Assembly: GCF_023736155.1 (NCBI RefSeq)
Contig: NZ_JAMLJJ010000002.1
Span: forward strand, 1-64,000
Direction of reading: 5' to 3'
DNA length: 64,000 nt
Origin: Larsenimonas salina
Lineage (GTDB): Bacteria > Pseudomonadota > Gammaproteobacteria > Pseudomonadales > Halomonadaceae
Part shown: piece by piece, positions 1 through 7,805 of the stretch
Layout of the letters: the number at the start of each line of letters is the position of its first letter
Position numbering within the stretch: the first letter of the stretch is position 1
Made by a program: the position numbers and the translations under genes
Notes under the pieces: model-generated
Told to the model about the DNA's origin: nothing
Database searches by the model: none
Seen by the model: the letters and a program-made list of their open reading frames with translations, nothing else

Positions 1-279
1 GAATGCGTGGCTCGCATCATCATGATGGCGGCCCGGTCTTCAGCAGAAAGATGGCGATAGCAGTGGTTCATGGCAACACCGTACCTGATGGCTCACGTGT
101 TGCACTTGGTCATTGAGACCGCCGTCTATACCCCTGGGAATATTGCATTTATAGTAGCTTTCCTAGCCTGGATACCTATTAGTGTTATTAACCATTGATC
201 CAAGTTTAAGATGACTATCAGGCCTCTCAAATTATGAGCGCTCATAGAATCATCACATCAAAAGCAAAAGAATAGGAAA
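1..279. other. Left-edge stretch with gene remnants
   Basis: No intact recognisable gene. Frame 1 is open from the window edge to a TAG at 58-60 and could be the last 19 codons of a gene lying to the left. A 42-codon frame from ATG 70 to TGA 196-198 encodes one hydrophobic segment followed by INH; its TPGNIAF stretch loosely recalls the C-terminal membrane segment of the small membrane proteins at 280-643 and 816-1199, so it may be a fragment of a third relative. The DNA becomes AT-rich towards 279. None of this is enough to name a product. Confidence 0.3.
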
Positions 280-643
280 ATGAGTAGTATTGTAGAACAC
301 CTTAGTATCATTTCCGGTGCAGCAATGATTGGCCTCGGACTGATTGGAATAATCTTGTCCCCGTTCTTCATTAAGGCGACAGATCGATTGTTTACGGGAG
401 AAAGCGACAATATAAATGTTTGGTTTCCGCTTTGCTTTTGGGGGATGTCTCAATATGCATGGCATCTATTGCTATTCAAAAAGGATAAATTTGAGGCGGA
501 GTGCCCTATTTATCTAGAAAAAACAAAATCACCAATAAATAAGTACGCTTTAATAAAAAATCTTACTTTTCACTATTTACATACCTGCAAACATCGCACT
601 TTTAATCACAGCTACACTGTATGCCCTAAGAGTTCTTTTATGA
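280..643 (+). pseudogene. Small membrane protein, frameshifted
   Basis: Paralogue of the 127-residue protein at 816-1199. It begins with a hydrophobic segment, then a DRLFTGESD stretch and the shared motif WFP-x-C-x-WGMS-x-YAW near residues 47-61. The paralogue continues into a second membrane helix. Here that helix is lost, but it reappears in the next frame (TIYIPANIALLITATLYALR) after a run of four T at about 575-578 and ends at TGA 641-643. One extra T in the run explains the shift. Without correction the ORF ends at 681 with a hydrophilic, non-homologous tail. Function unknown. The low GC and tandem paralogy suggest acquired DNA. A sequencing error in the T run is the alternative. Confidence 0.65.
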
Positions 644-676
644 AGTCTGAAGTATCGCACTCCGAAAATAATTTAG

Positions 677-832
677 CTTAGACCGGCTGATTGTATTGCC
701 AGCATAGTTGTTTGTGCTTACTTAGGCAGCGTTGTAGAAAATAGCTTCGGAGACAAGTCAGGTGAGCTGATTTACAACGCGTTGCGGAACGAGAAAAACG
801 ACCAAGAGAAGAAAAATGAAAGCCCTGATTGA
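677..832 (+). other. Open fragment overlapping the next gene
   Basis: Between the two paralogous membrane-protein genes a frame is open from 677 to TGA 830-832. It has no obvious start codon and encodes a short hydrophobic run, then ENSFGDKSGELIYNALRNEK and a charged tail. The stop overlaps the start of the next gene (ATG 816), as in translationally coupled pairs. It looks like the 3' end of a protein whose 5' part is missing. Family not recognised. A displaced toxin C-terminus in front of its immunity gene would give this arrangement, but the sequence alone does not show that. Confidence 0.3.
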
Positions 833-1199
833 TGTCGCTAATTATATAGGCATGAGTAGCGCAATAATAATGGGTATATTTTTTATAATAGGACTCCCTG
901 TTTCATTTTTTACGATAAAAGAAACAGACAAGATGTTTACTGATAAAAGTGATAGCTCAAAAATGTGGTTCCCAACTTGTATTTGGGGCATGTCCTCTTA
1001 CGCTTGGGATCAGGCATTTAAAAAAGACAGCCTTCATAAAAAATATAAAGCACTGAACTGCAACATAGAAAAAAGTCCTAAGAAATTTATATTCATAAAA
1101 TATATCTTGCTCTGCATATATCTACCTGCAAGCTTGGGCCTCTGTGTGACGGTTATAGCTTATGCTGCTAAATGTGTCCTAGAGTTATTTTGTAAATAA
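816..1199 (+). CDS. Small two-helix membrane protein, unknown function
   Basis: 127 residues. A hydrophobic segment lies at about residues 8-32 and a second at about 95-123; between them is a short basic loop with the motif MWFP-x-C-x-WGMS-x-YAW, shared with the frameshifted gene at 280-643. Start ATG 816 follows an AAGAGAAGAAAA purine tract that can serve as ribosome-binding site. Codon use is AT-rich, unlike the genes from 1.4 kb on, which points to recent transfer. Family not recognised. Tandem, divergent, AT-rich small membrane proteins are often immunity proteins of polymorphic toxins, but no toxin gene is visible. Confidence 0.55.
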   Translation: MKALIDVANYIGMSSAIIMGIFFIIGLPVSFFTIKETDKMFTDKSDSSKMWFPTCIWGMSSYAWDQAFKKDSLHKKYKALNCNIEKSPKKFIFIKYILLCIYLPASLGLCVTVIAYAAKCVLELFCK

Positions 1200-1395
1200 G
1201 ATTATTAAAGTGCTGGCTCGAATCGTGAAACGGCAACTTTTCCACGGGTGACCTGGAGGTATCAAATTGGTCTAATTTAATGGCGACGGGTTGGGCGTGG
1301 GCCACGCCTAGAGACCATCGCGCCTCGTCAACTCAGCCGGCTGGTTTGGTTCGCGTCTTAAATTCACCCATGGCTCAAGGATCGACCAACTTACG

Positions 1396-2259
1396 ATGAG
1401 TGCACTACTTCCGCTTTTTTACATGATTGGTGGGTTGATGGTCGGGAAGTACCTACCCGACGTGAGCGCACTGCTTTCGAAGGTGCTCACCCGGGTCTTG
1501 ATCCCGTATGTGATTGTCTTCAACCTGGCAACCTATGAAGCTGGCACCGGCACCATCGCGGTTGCCTCGCTCCTTTTCTGCCTTACCCTGTTCGGCGTGG
1601 GCACGCTGATCTGGAAGGATCGGCTCACGCCGATACTTTTCAGCTACCTCAATATCGGCTGGTTGGGCTTGCCGGTCGCCATGGCGATGTTCGAGGACGA
1701 GGCCAGTCGCGTTCTCATCGCGGCCTACATTGGCAGCTCCATCTTTGGAAACGTCGCCGCCGTCATGGCCATGCAGACCGAGGCCCGCTGGAAAGACGTC
1801 TTCAAGCGAACGCTACGCTCGCCACCGGTAATGGCGGTGCTTGTCGGGGTGTGCCTGCACGTCATGGCCCCCGCGCTGATCGAGGTTTCAGTGATCGAAC
1901 AGCTCTACCCGGTGGCGAAGCTACTCATGTCCGTGCTTGGGATGTGCATTCTGGGCATCTGGCTGTATCAGTCCAGAATCACTCGAGCATCGATTCAACG
2001 GGCCGTTCCGATTGCCGTGGCAAGAGCGTTGCTGGGTACGGGCATTTTGGCGGTTTTCTGGTAGGTACTTGGTATAACAGGCCTTCTGCCTACACAAAGT
2101 CTGCTTGCTCTGTTGGTTTTGCCGCTGCTTCCTCCGGCCGCCAACATCGTTGTGCTTGAAACGTTCTACCTCAATACAGGAACGTCAGCTCAACGCATCG
2201 CAAGCAGTACGCTTGTGTCGCTTATCATGCTTGGCGTACTGGCGCTGCTGTGTGCGTAA
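1396..2259 (+). pseudogene. AEC (auxin efflux carrier) family transporter, amber-interrupted
   Basis: Ten-helix transporter of the auxin efflux carrier family, which exports or exchanges small organic acids across the inner membrane. The reading frame is intact from ATG 1396, but codon 223 is TAG (2062-2064), directly after VFW. The same frame then stays open for 64 more codons with typical AEC C-terminal sequence (LPPAANIVVLE near 2130-2160) to TAA 2257-2259. The full frame would give 287 residues, near family length. This is therefore a single nonsense mutation, not a frameshift. It is probably inactive; readthrough or amber suppression is possible but unsupported. Confidence 0.8.
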
Positions 2260-2435
2260 CGGGGCCTGCCTTTGGAAAGACGCTGTACTTTCGAGTGGCG
2301 CAACAATAAAAATTCGGCATTACTTTCAATGGCCTTTATAAATTACTTGTTAATTTAAGTTTGCCTAAAGAAAGGGCCTGCTATTTCGGCGTTATTGAAT
2401 ATACGTATCGTCTTAATAGTGAGTGAGGTAAGTAA

Positions 2436-2455
2436 CCCTCATTCCTTATGAGGGG
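2436..2455 (+). promoter_or_regulatory. Hairpin sequestering the fliD ribosome-binding site
   Basis: CCCTCAT (2436-2442) and ATGAGGG (2448-2454) are perfect inverted repeats around a 5-nt loop. The second arm contains the Shine-Dalgarno GAGGGG (2450-2455), 6 nt before the fliD start codon. In mRNA the hairpin would hide the ribosome-binding site. Seen directly in the sequence; the regulatory role is inferred. Confidence 0.5.
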
Positions 2456-2461
2456 TCTTGA

Positions 2462-4333
2462 ATGGCATCAATTAAATCGCTTGGCGTGGGGTCGGGCCTG
2501 GACCTTTCCAGCCTGCTTGCCAATCTCAAACAAGCCGAGAACGCTCGGCTTCAACCATTCCAAATCCAGCAGCAGAAGAATCAGGTACAGCTCTCCAGCT
2601 ATAGCGGCCTGGTCAGCACGATAGACCGCCTGAAGGAACAGGCGGCCAAGCTGTCCGATGCCGAGGTTCTCAATACCCTTGGGCTTCAATACGACAGCAA
2701 GCATCTCGATGCCGCCCTGACGGGGGCGGCCCATGAGGGAAGCTACTTCCTGAACGTCAAGGCAGTGGCTCAGGCGCACTCCATTGCAAGTCAGGGCGTG
2801 GGGTCGATCCACGAATCTCTTGGAAAGGGTGGGCAGCTCACGTTAAGCCTGGGGGGCCGAGACGGTACGACGCACTCCAAGGTCGTTCTCGACCTGAGTG
2901 AAGGGCAAAGCACTCTGAGCGGCCTGCGCGATGTTATCAATCGCTCCGGACTCGGTATCTCCGCCTCCATCATGAATGACGGCAGCAACACGCCGTATCG
3001 GCTGATGCTGACGTCCAGGGAAACCGGCACGAACCATCACATCGGCATTCACGTTCTGGACGCTGACCCGACGCACACCGCATTGAGCGAGTTTTTGAAT
3101 TTTGACCCGGCAACCCAGGCCGTGGCCGCCAAACCAACGTTTCCGGCACACTCGGAAACGCCTCAATCCACGCCCGCGCCTAAATCCACGCCCGCGCCTC
3201 AATCCACACCTGGGACACCGGCCCGTGCCGATGACGCCTCAGCCGTGCCGGCAAGCGAGACCGGTTCGGAATCCGCGGGGGCGGCAACGTCGTCAGAGAC
3301 CGCCACGGCAGGTACAGCGAGCGCAACGACAGCGTCTGAGCCGGCTCCCACGGCGCCAAAGAACTCGCCGAGCCGTCTCGGAAAAATCAGCGATGGTGTT
3401 GGCACGATTGGCGAGGGTGTCGGTGAGGTTGTAGGCGGTATCGGAGACGCTATTGGTGGAAAGACGCCCACGCCACCACCGACCGAGCCGACAGCGCCGG
3501 AGGAGCCAACGCCCGAGACACCGCCCACGGAAACACCGGAAACGCCGCCGCCGGGCACACCGGAAGCGCCGGGAGTGGAAGACCCTGAATCGCCGGTGCC
3601 TTTCCCTACGTCGGGCATGTTTCAGACCGTGGCGGCCAGAGATGCACGCGTGAATATCAACGGGCTGGATATCGTGCGGCAAAACAACGTCATCGAGAAT
3701 GCGATCGAGGGCGTGATGATCAAGCTGAAAAACGTCACCGAAACCCCACAATCGTTGGTGATCGCTCCTGATTCCGAAGCGGTGAAGAAGACACTCGATG
3801 ACTTCATCGAGACCTACAACAGCTATCGAACACAGTCCAACGCCATGACTGATTTCAACGGGAGCAAGGGCGGAGCACTGATCGGTGATGGCACCCTGCG
3901 AAGGCTCGAAAACCACCTGGTGGATGCGTTGCTGACGACAGGCAGTGGCAGCTTGAAAAATCTGTCCGACATCGGCGTCAAGCTTTCCAGCAAGGGCATG
4001 CTGGCGATTGACTCAAGTGCGCTCACCGAGGTCGTGAATACGAAGCGAAAGGACCTCGAGCGAATGATGATCGATGGCGGCGTGTTCGAGCAGATTAATC
4101 AGACGCTTGACGCCTACAGTGGCGCCGATGGACTGATTGCACAGATGAGAGACAGCGTGAAGGATCGTATCTCGAGCACGGATACCCGGATCGGTGCGAT
4201 GAAACAGGCGATCGAAGCCACCATGGGTCGGTATCAACGGCAGTTCGAAACACTTGATAAAACCATGTCCATGATCTCAAGCACCCAGAACTATCTGGAT
4301 CAGCAGCTCAAGGCGATGAACAGGAAGGGTTAA
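2462..4333 (+). CDS. fliD: Flagellar hook-associated protein 2 (filament cap) FliD
   Basis: FliD caps the flagellar filament and promotes flagellin assembly outside the cell. The N-terminus (SLGVGSGLDLSSLLANLKQAE) and residues to about 90 match FliD_N; a flagellin hook-IN-like stretch follows at about 150-200, and the FliD_C domain runs from about 385 to 623 with coiled-coil ends. At 623 residues it is longer than common FliD proteins because of an insert at about 225-382 that is rich in Pro, Thr, Ser, Ala and Glu. The insert contains a glycine-zipper-like run (about 308-332). The start is fixed by GAGGGG 6 nt upstream. No other flagellar gene is in the window, so this is a solitary locus. 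Confidence 0.9.
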   Translation: MASIKSLGVGSGLDLSSLLANLKQAENARLQPFQIQQQKNQVQLSSYSGLVSTIDRLKEQAAKLSDAEVLNTLGLQYDSKHLDAALTGAAHEGSYFLNVKAVAQAHSIASQGVGSIHESLGKGGQLTLSLGGRDGTTHSKVVLDLSEGQSTLSGLRDVINRSGLGISASIMNDGSNTPYRLMLTSRETGTNHHIGIHVLDADPTHTALSEFLNFDPATQAVAAKPTFPAHSETPQSTPAPKSTPAPQSTPGTPARADDASAVPASETGSESAGAATSSETATAGTASATTASEPAPTAPKNSPSRLGKISDGVGTIGEGVGEVVGGIGDAIGGKTPTPPPTEPTAPEEPTPETPPTETPETPPPGTPEAPGVEDPESPVPFPTSGMFQTVAARDARVNINGLDIVRQNNVIENAIEGVMIKLKNVTETPQSLVIAPDSEAVKKTLDDFIETYNSYRTQSNAMTDFNGSKGGALIGDGTLRRLENHLVDALLTTGSGSLKNLSDIGVKLSSKGMLAIDSSALTEVVNTKRKDLERMMIDGGVFEQINQTLDAYSGADGLIAQMRDSVKDRISSTDTRIGAMKQAIEATMGRYQRQFETLDKTMSMISSTQNYLDQQLKAMNRKG

Positions 4334-4426
4334 CCCGATCGATCGTGACGGCGTTGGTCATCAAAAATGAGTTGCTGCATCTCTGAGCTCCAGGCAGTGA
4401 AGCATCGCTTGAGCGCTCGGAGTTCC

Positions 4427-4502
4427 TGGTGCCGGAAAAAGGATTCGAGCCACCGGGCTATGCATTACGAATGCGTTGCCCTGCCAACTGAGCCATATCG
4501 GC
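4427..4502 (-). tRNA. Degenerate tRNA-Thr(CGT)-like sequence
   Basis: The minus strand folds into a 76-nt cloverleaf with encoded CCA end. The D arm reads GGCTCAGTTGGCAGGGC, the anticodon loop TTCGTAA gives CGT (Thr), and the T loop is CTCGAAT. There are mismatches in the acceptor stem (pairs 5-68 and 6-67), anticodon stem (28-42) and T stem (51-63), and T54 is C. A functional tRNA-Thr would normally lack these. It is most likely a decayed copy or the remnant left by an integration event; a functional but divergent tRNA is less likely. The rest of the 4334-4720 gap shows no gene. Confidence 0.5.
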
Positions 4503-4720
4503 CAGACGTCCATGGGTCCGTTAGGCTCCATGAGGCTTTCAGTTGATGGCCAGAGCCTTGAACTTTATGGAGAAATAAGCGCCAAAGGAGTGCGCTAACG
4601 CAACATGGACTGACAGTCTGGTCAGAATTGCTGACAGAAAGGCCGTAGGCGCAGTTGCACGGAGAGTGTTACCGTCGCCGCTTTTGTGCGGTCCAAGCAG
4701 ATAAATAGAAAGCTAGTGAT

Positions 4721-6091
4721 ATGTCGAACGTAAAACAGGCAGTGATCGGAGCGCTGGTCTCGTTGGTTATGGTGGCGGGGTCAGCGTTTGCAGGGCAGGT
4801 ATCGGGCATCGATATTGAACATGGCAGCGGGTCAACTGCCATCGATATCACTACCAACGAGACGATCAAACCGTCGATGTTTACTCTGAGTAACCCCGCG
4901 CGGCTGGTGGTGGATCTTCCAGAGACGACCCTAGGCGAAAGCAAGGTTCCGGCCGAGCAGTTCGACGGCACCGTCATCAAGAACATGCGCTCAGGGGTGC
5001 GCAAGGGCACCGATCTCCGGCTGGTGTTCGATCTGCGCTCGACGCCTGGTACCCCAGAGCTTTCCACCGAGCGGGCCGGCGGGCATCAGACCACCCGCAT
5101 CACCATGACCTCGACCGACCCGATCGAGGCCATCGCCGAGCGTCAAAACACGTCACGTACCGTTGCCAAGCGCGCACGCGGTGAAGGCACTCGTGACGTC
5201 GTCATCGCGATCGACCCAGGCCACGGCGGCCACGATCCCGGAGCGCACGGGGCGGATGGCGTCAAGGAAAAAACAGTAGTGCTCGCGATCGCTCGCCACA
5301 TCGTTGCCACATTGAATCAACGCCTTGGGTTTCACGCGTTTCTGACCCGAACCGGCGATACTTTTATTCCGCTGGAAGATCGCGTCGAGATCGCACGTCA
5401 GCACAAGGCGGATTTTTTCGTGTCGGTGCACGCCAACACGGTCGACTCGCCGCAGCCACGGGGCACCATGGTCTTTGCGCTTTCCCCGCATGGCGCCACG
5501 TCAACCATGGCAAGCTGGATGGCGGCGAAGGAAAACCATTCGAGCATGGTGGGCGGCGATGGCAGTTCGCTCTCGCTCAAGGGGCGCAGCAAGGTCATTC
5601 GACAGACGCTGGTGGATTTAAGCCTTGAGAGCAAGATCAGTGACTCGCTGGTTGCAGGCGGGGATGTGCTCAACGCGATCAAGACGGTCAATCCTGTGTT
5701 CAAGTCAGACGTGGAACAGGCCAATTTCGCGGTACTGCGCTCGCCGGATATTCCTTCGCTGCTGGTCGAGACCGATTTCCTATCCAATCCGACCGGAGAG
5801 CGCCGACTGGCCTCGGCCAAGTTCCAGCGCAAGATGGGCCGGGCTATTGCGCTTGGGCTTGAGCATCACTTCACCTCGTTGCCGCCGATGGGCACTTTGC
5901 TTGCCTGGCAGAAAAACCACCCCGACGAGGCGCCGCCGGGCGCGGGCCGCTACAAAGTCCGCTCGGGTGACTCATTGTCGGTGATCGCGGCGCGACTTGG
6001 CACCAGCGTTACTGCGCTTCGCAAGGCCAATGATCTTTCAGGCGGGGCGCCCATCCATCCCGGTGATGTGCTGAGCGTGCCGCAGGCGTGA
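4721..6091 (+). CDS. amiC: N-acetylmuramoyl-L-alanine amidase (AmiC type)
   Basis: Periplasmic cell-wall hydrolase that cuts the amide bond between MurNAc and L-Ala of the stem peptide, splitting the septum during cell division. It is 456 residues long. A signal peptide occupies residues 1-24 (ending GSAFA). An AMIN targeting domain spans about 28-125 and an Amidase_3 catalytic domain about 160-390, with zinc-binding motifs IDPGHGGHDPGA, a Glu in VEI/LEDRVEIA, and SVHANT. A C-terminal LysM peptidoglycan-binding repeat spans about 408-455. AMIN-Amidase_3-LysM is the AmiB/AmiC architecture of many gammaproteobacteria. It stands alone here; the usual mutL neighbour is absent, so this may be a second copy. 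Confidence 0.88.
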   Translation: MSNVKQAVIGALVSLVMVAGSAFAGQVSGIDIEHGSGSTAIDITTNETIKPSMFTLSNPARLVVDLPETTLGESKVPAEQFDGTVIKNMRSGVRKGTDLRLVFDLRSTPGTPELSTERAGGHQTTRITMTSTDPIEAIAERQNTSRTVAKRARGEGTRDVVIAIDPGHGGHDPGAHGADGVKEKTVVLAIARHIVATLNQRLGFHAFLTRTGDTFIPLEDRVEIARQHKADFFVSVHANTVDSPQPRGTMVFALSPHGATSTMASWMAAKENHSSMVGGDGSSLSLKGRSKVIRQTLVDLSLESKISDSLVAGGDVLNAIKTVNPVFKSDVEQANFAVLRSPDIPSLLVETDFLSNPTGERRLASAKFQRKMGRAIALGLEHHFTSLPPMGTLLAWQKNHPDEAPPGAGRYKVRSGDSLSVIAARLGTSVTALRKANDLSGGAPIHPGDVLSVPQA

Positions 6092-6122
6092 GGGCGTAAA
6101 CCGAAAGACTCGGGCGCTCGGC

Positions 6123-6356
6123 TCAATGGTCCTGATGGTGGCGGTGATGGCGGACTCGCAGATTGCGGCGCTTGGTCGAGAGCGCAAGGGTGATCAGCGA
6201 GCAGACAAACGCCGTACCGGAAAGCGCGATCACCTGCCAGCGCGTGGCGGTGGGCCAATCGAGGAAAGCGTAGGCGCCGAGGGCGTCGCCGGAAACGAGG
6301 TAGCCGAACAGCAGCACAATGGCGCCGATGAAGGTGGCGTAAGTAAAGGTGTTCAT
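6123..6356 (-). CDS. Small two-helix membrane protein
   Basis: 77 residues with hydrophobic segments at about 6-23 and 42-60, then a basic, His-rich tail (RHHRHHQDH). GGGAG lies 7 nt before the start codon. It follows the MFS gene on the same strand at about 100 bp distance and may be cotranscribed. No family recognised; function unknown. Confidence 0.55.
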   Translation of the reverse strand: MNTFTYATFIGAIVLLFGYLVSGDALGAYAFLDWPTATRWQVIALSGTAFVCSLITLALSTKRRNLRVRHHRHHQDH

Positions 6357-6455
6357 GATGGACTCCCGACGGTGCGCGGTGGTGTGTCCCGTGGGGCGTT
6401 ACACCCCACAAGGCCTTTGAAGCTATTACGGCACCGCCAAAGGGAGATTGAGCGT

Positions 6456-7643
6456 TCAGCGCACGCGTGAGCGCAGTTGGATCTTGGTCGGGCGGCCGAT
6501 CAATACGCCGAACACGACCTGGAAGCCGAGCAGAACCATCATCATGACCAGCGAGGCGTTCCAGTCACCGGTGGCCTCCTTGAAGGCACCGAACACCAGC
6601 GGGCCGCTGGCGGCCATCAGATACCCGATGCTTTGTGACATGCCCGACAGCGCCGAGGCATCGGCCGAGCTTTGCGAGCGCAGCACGATCAGCGTCAGCG
6701 CAAGCGTAAAGCACCCCCCCTGACCCGCCCCGAGACACAGCGCCCAAAAGAGCGGCAGCGTCGAGGGAGACCACATCAGACCAACAAGCGCAACGCCGAT
6801 AAGTCCGGTCAGCGTCAGTGCCAGCGCGCTGTGACGCTCGCACCGCGCCGCGATGCGGGCAACAAGGTAGCTGACCGGCATCGAAATCAGGTTGGCGGTC
6901 GCCAGCATCCAGCCGGCCATGTCATGACTCACGCCCCCCTCGGTTGCAAGGGTCGGCAGCCAGGTTTGAAAGGTGTAGAAGCTAAACGATTGCACCCCGA
7001 GAAACAGCGTCAACATCCACGCGACTCGACTCCCCATCATCGCCCGGATGGTGGTGGCCTCGGTTGTGCTCGCTCGCGTGTCGGCGTGAGTACTTCGAAT
7101 GCCCCACAACGCCGCCGGGACAACGGCGATCACGGCCCACAGCCAGATCGGCGCTGACCAGCTTCCGGCAAGCTCCATGGTAGAGACGGCAAGGCCGGAG
7201 GCAAGCGTCGCGCCGACCCCCATTACCATTGTATAGATCCCCATGGTCTGGCCCAGCCGGTCAGGGCGGTCGCGCTTGACCACGCTCGGCATGAACACGT
7301 TCGCGCAGGCAATACCGAACCCGACTAAAAGCGTGCCGATCAGCATGATGTCGTAGTGGGCGACCCCTCTAAGCACGCCGCCGAGGGCGACGGCGGCCAT
7401 GGCGATCGCGAGTGCCCGATCGAGTCCGAGACGGCCGGCCAGCGTTGGCGCAATGGGCGAGAGCAGTCCGAAGCACAGGATGACCAGCGTCGTTAAAAGG
7501 CTCGCCTCGCTGGAACTGAGCGAGAGCGTCGACATGATCGGTGCCAGTACCGGCCCCAGCACGACAATCGGCGCACGCAGCAGGAGGGCCGCGAGCATGA
7601 AGGCAATGAGCCAGAAACGGCGGGAGCGAAGGAGCGCGGACAT
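6456..7643 (-). CDS. MFS transporter, CynX/NimT-like
   Basis: About 395 residues with twelve hydrophobic segments, most similar in pattern to the CynX (cyanate) and NimT (2-nitroimidazole) branch of the major facilitator superfamily. An early segment reads LLLRAPIVVLGPVLAPI, and there is a central cytoplasmic loop near residues 185-200. ATG 7643 (MSALLRSRRFWL) is preferred over an upstream ATG at 7685 because family members begin just before the first helix; neither has a strong ribosome-binding site. It is divergent from egtB. Substrate unknown; cyanate is not implied because no cyanase is nearby. Confidence 0.78.
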   Translation of the reverse strand: MSALLRSRRFWLIAFMLAALLLRAPIVVLGPVLAPIMSTLSLSSSEASLLTTLVILCFGLLSPIAPTLAGRLGLDRALAIAMAAVALGGVLRGVAHYDIMLIGTLLVGFGIACANVFMPSVVKRDRPDRLGQTMGIYTMVMGVGATLASGLAVSTMELAGSWSAPIWLWAVIAVVPAALWGIRSTHADTRASTTEATTIRAMMGSRVAWMLTLFLGVQSFSFYTFQTWLPTLATEGGVSHDMAGWMLATANLISMPVSYLVARIAARCERHSALALTLTGLIGVALVGLMWSPSTLPLFWALCLGAGQGGCFTLALTLIVLRSQSSADASALSGMSQSIGYLMAASGPLVFGAFKEATGDWNASLVMMMVLLGFQVVFGVLIGRPTKIQLRSRVR

Positions 7644-7805
7644 GAGCGTATCTAGTTGGTGACCATAAGCGCGCAACGGTAGCACAGTTTAGTGTGGCCG
7701 ATAGCCATGCACCGGGTTACGAATTGCTACGTGCAATGGAAAGGCAGCTTGCTACGCTGAAAATTACGCATACATCAACGGTACGAACCCGGATGGGAGA
7801 CCCCG

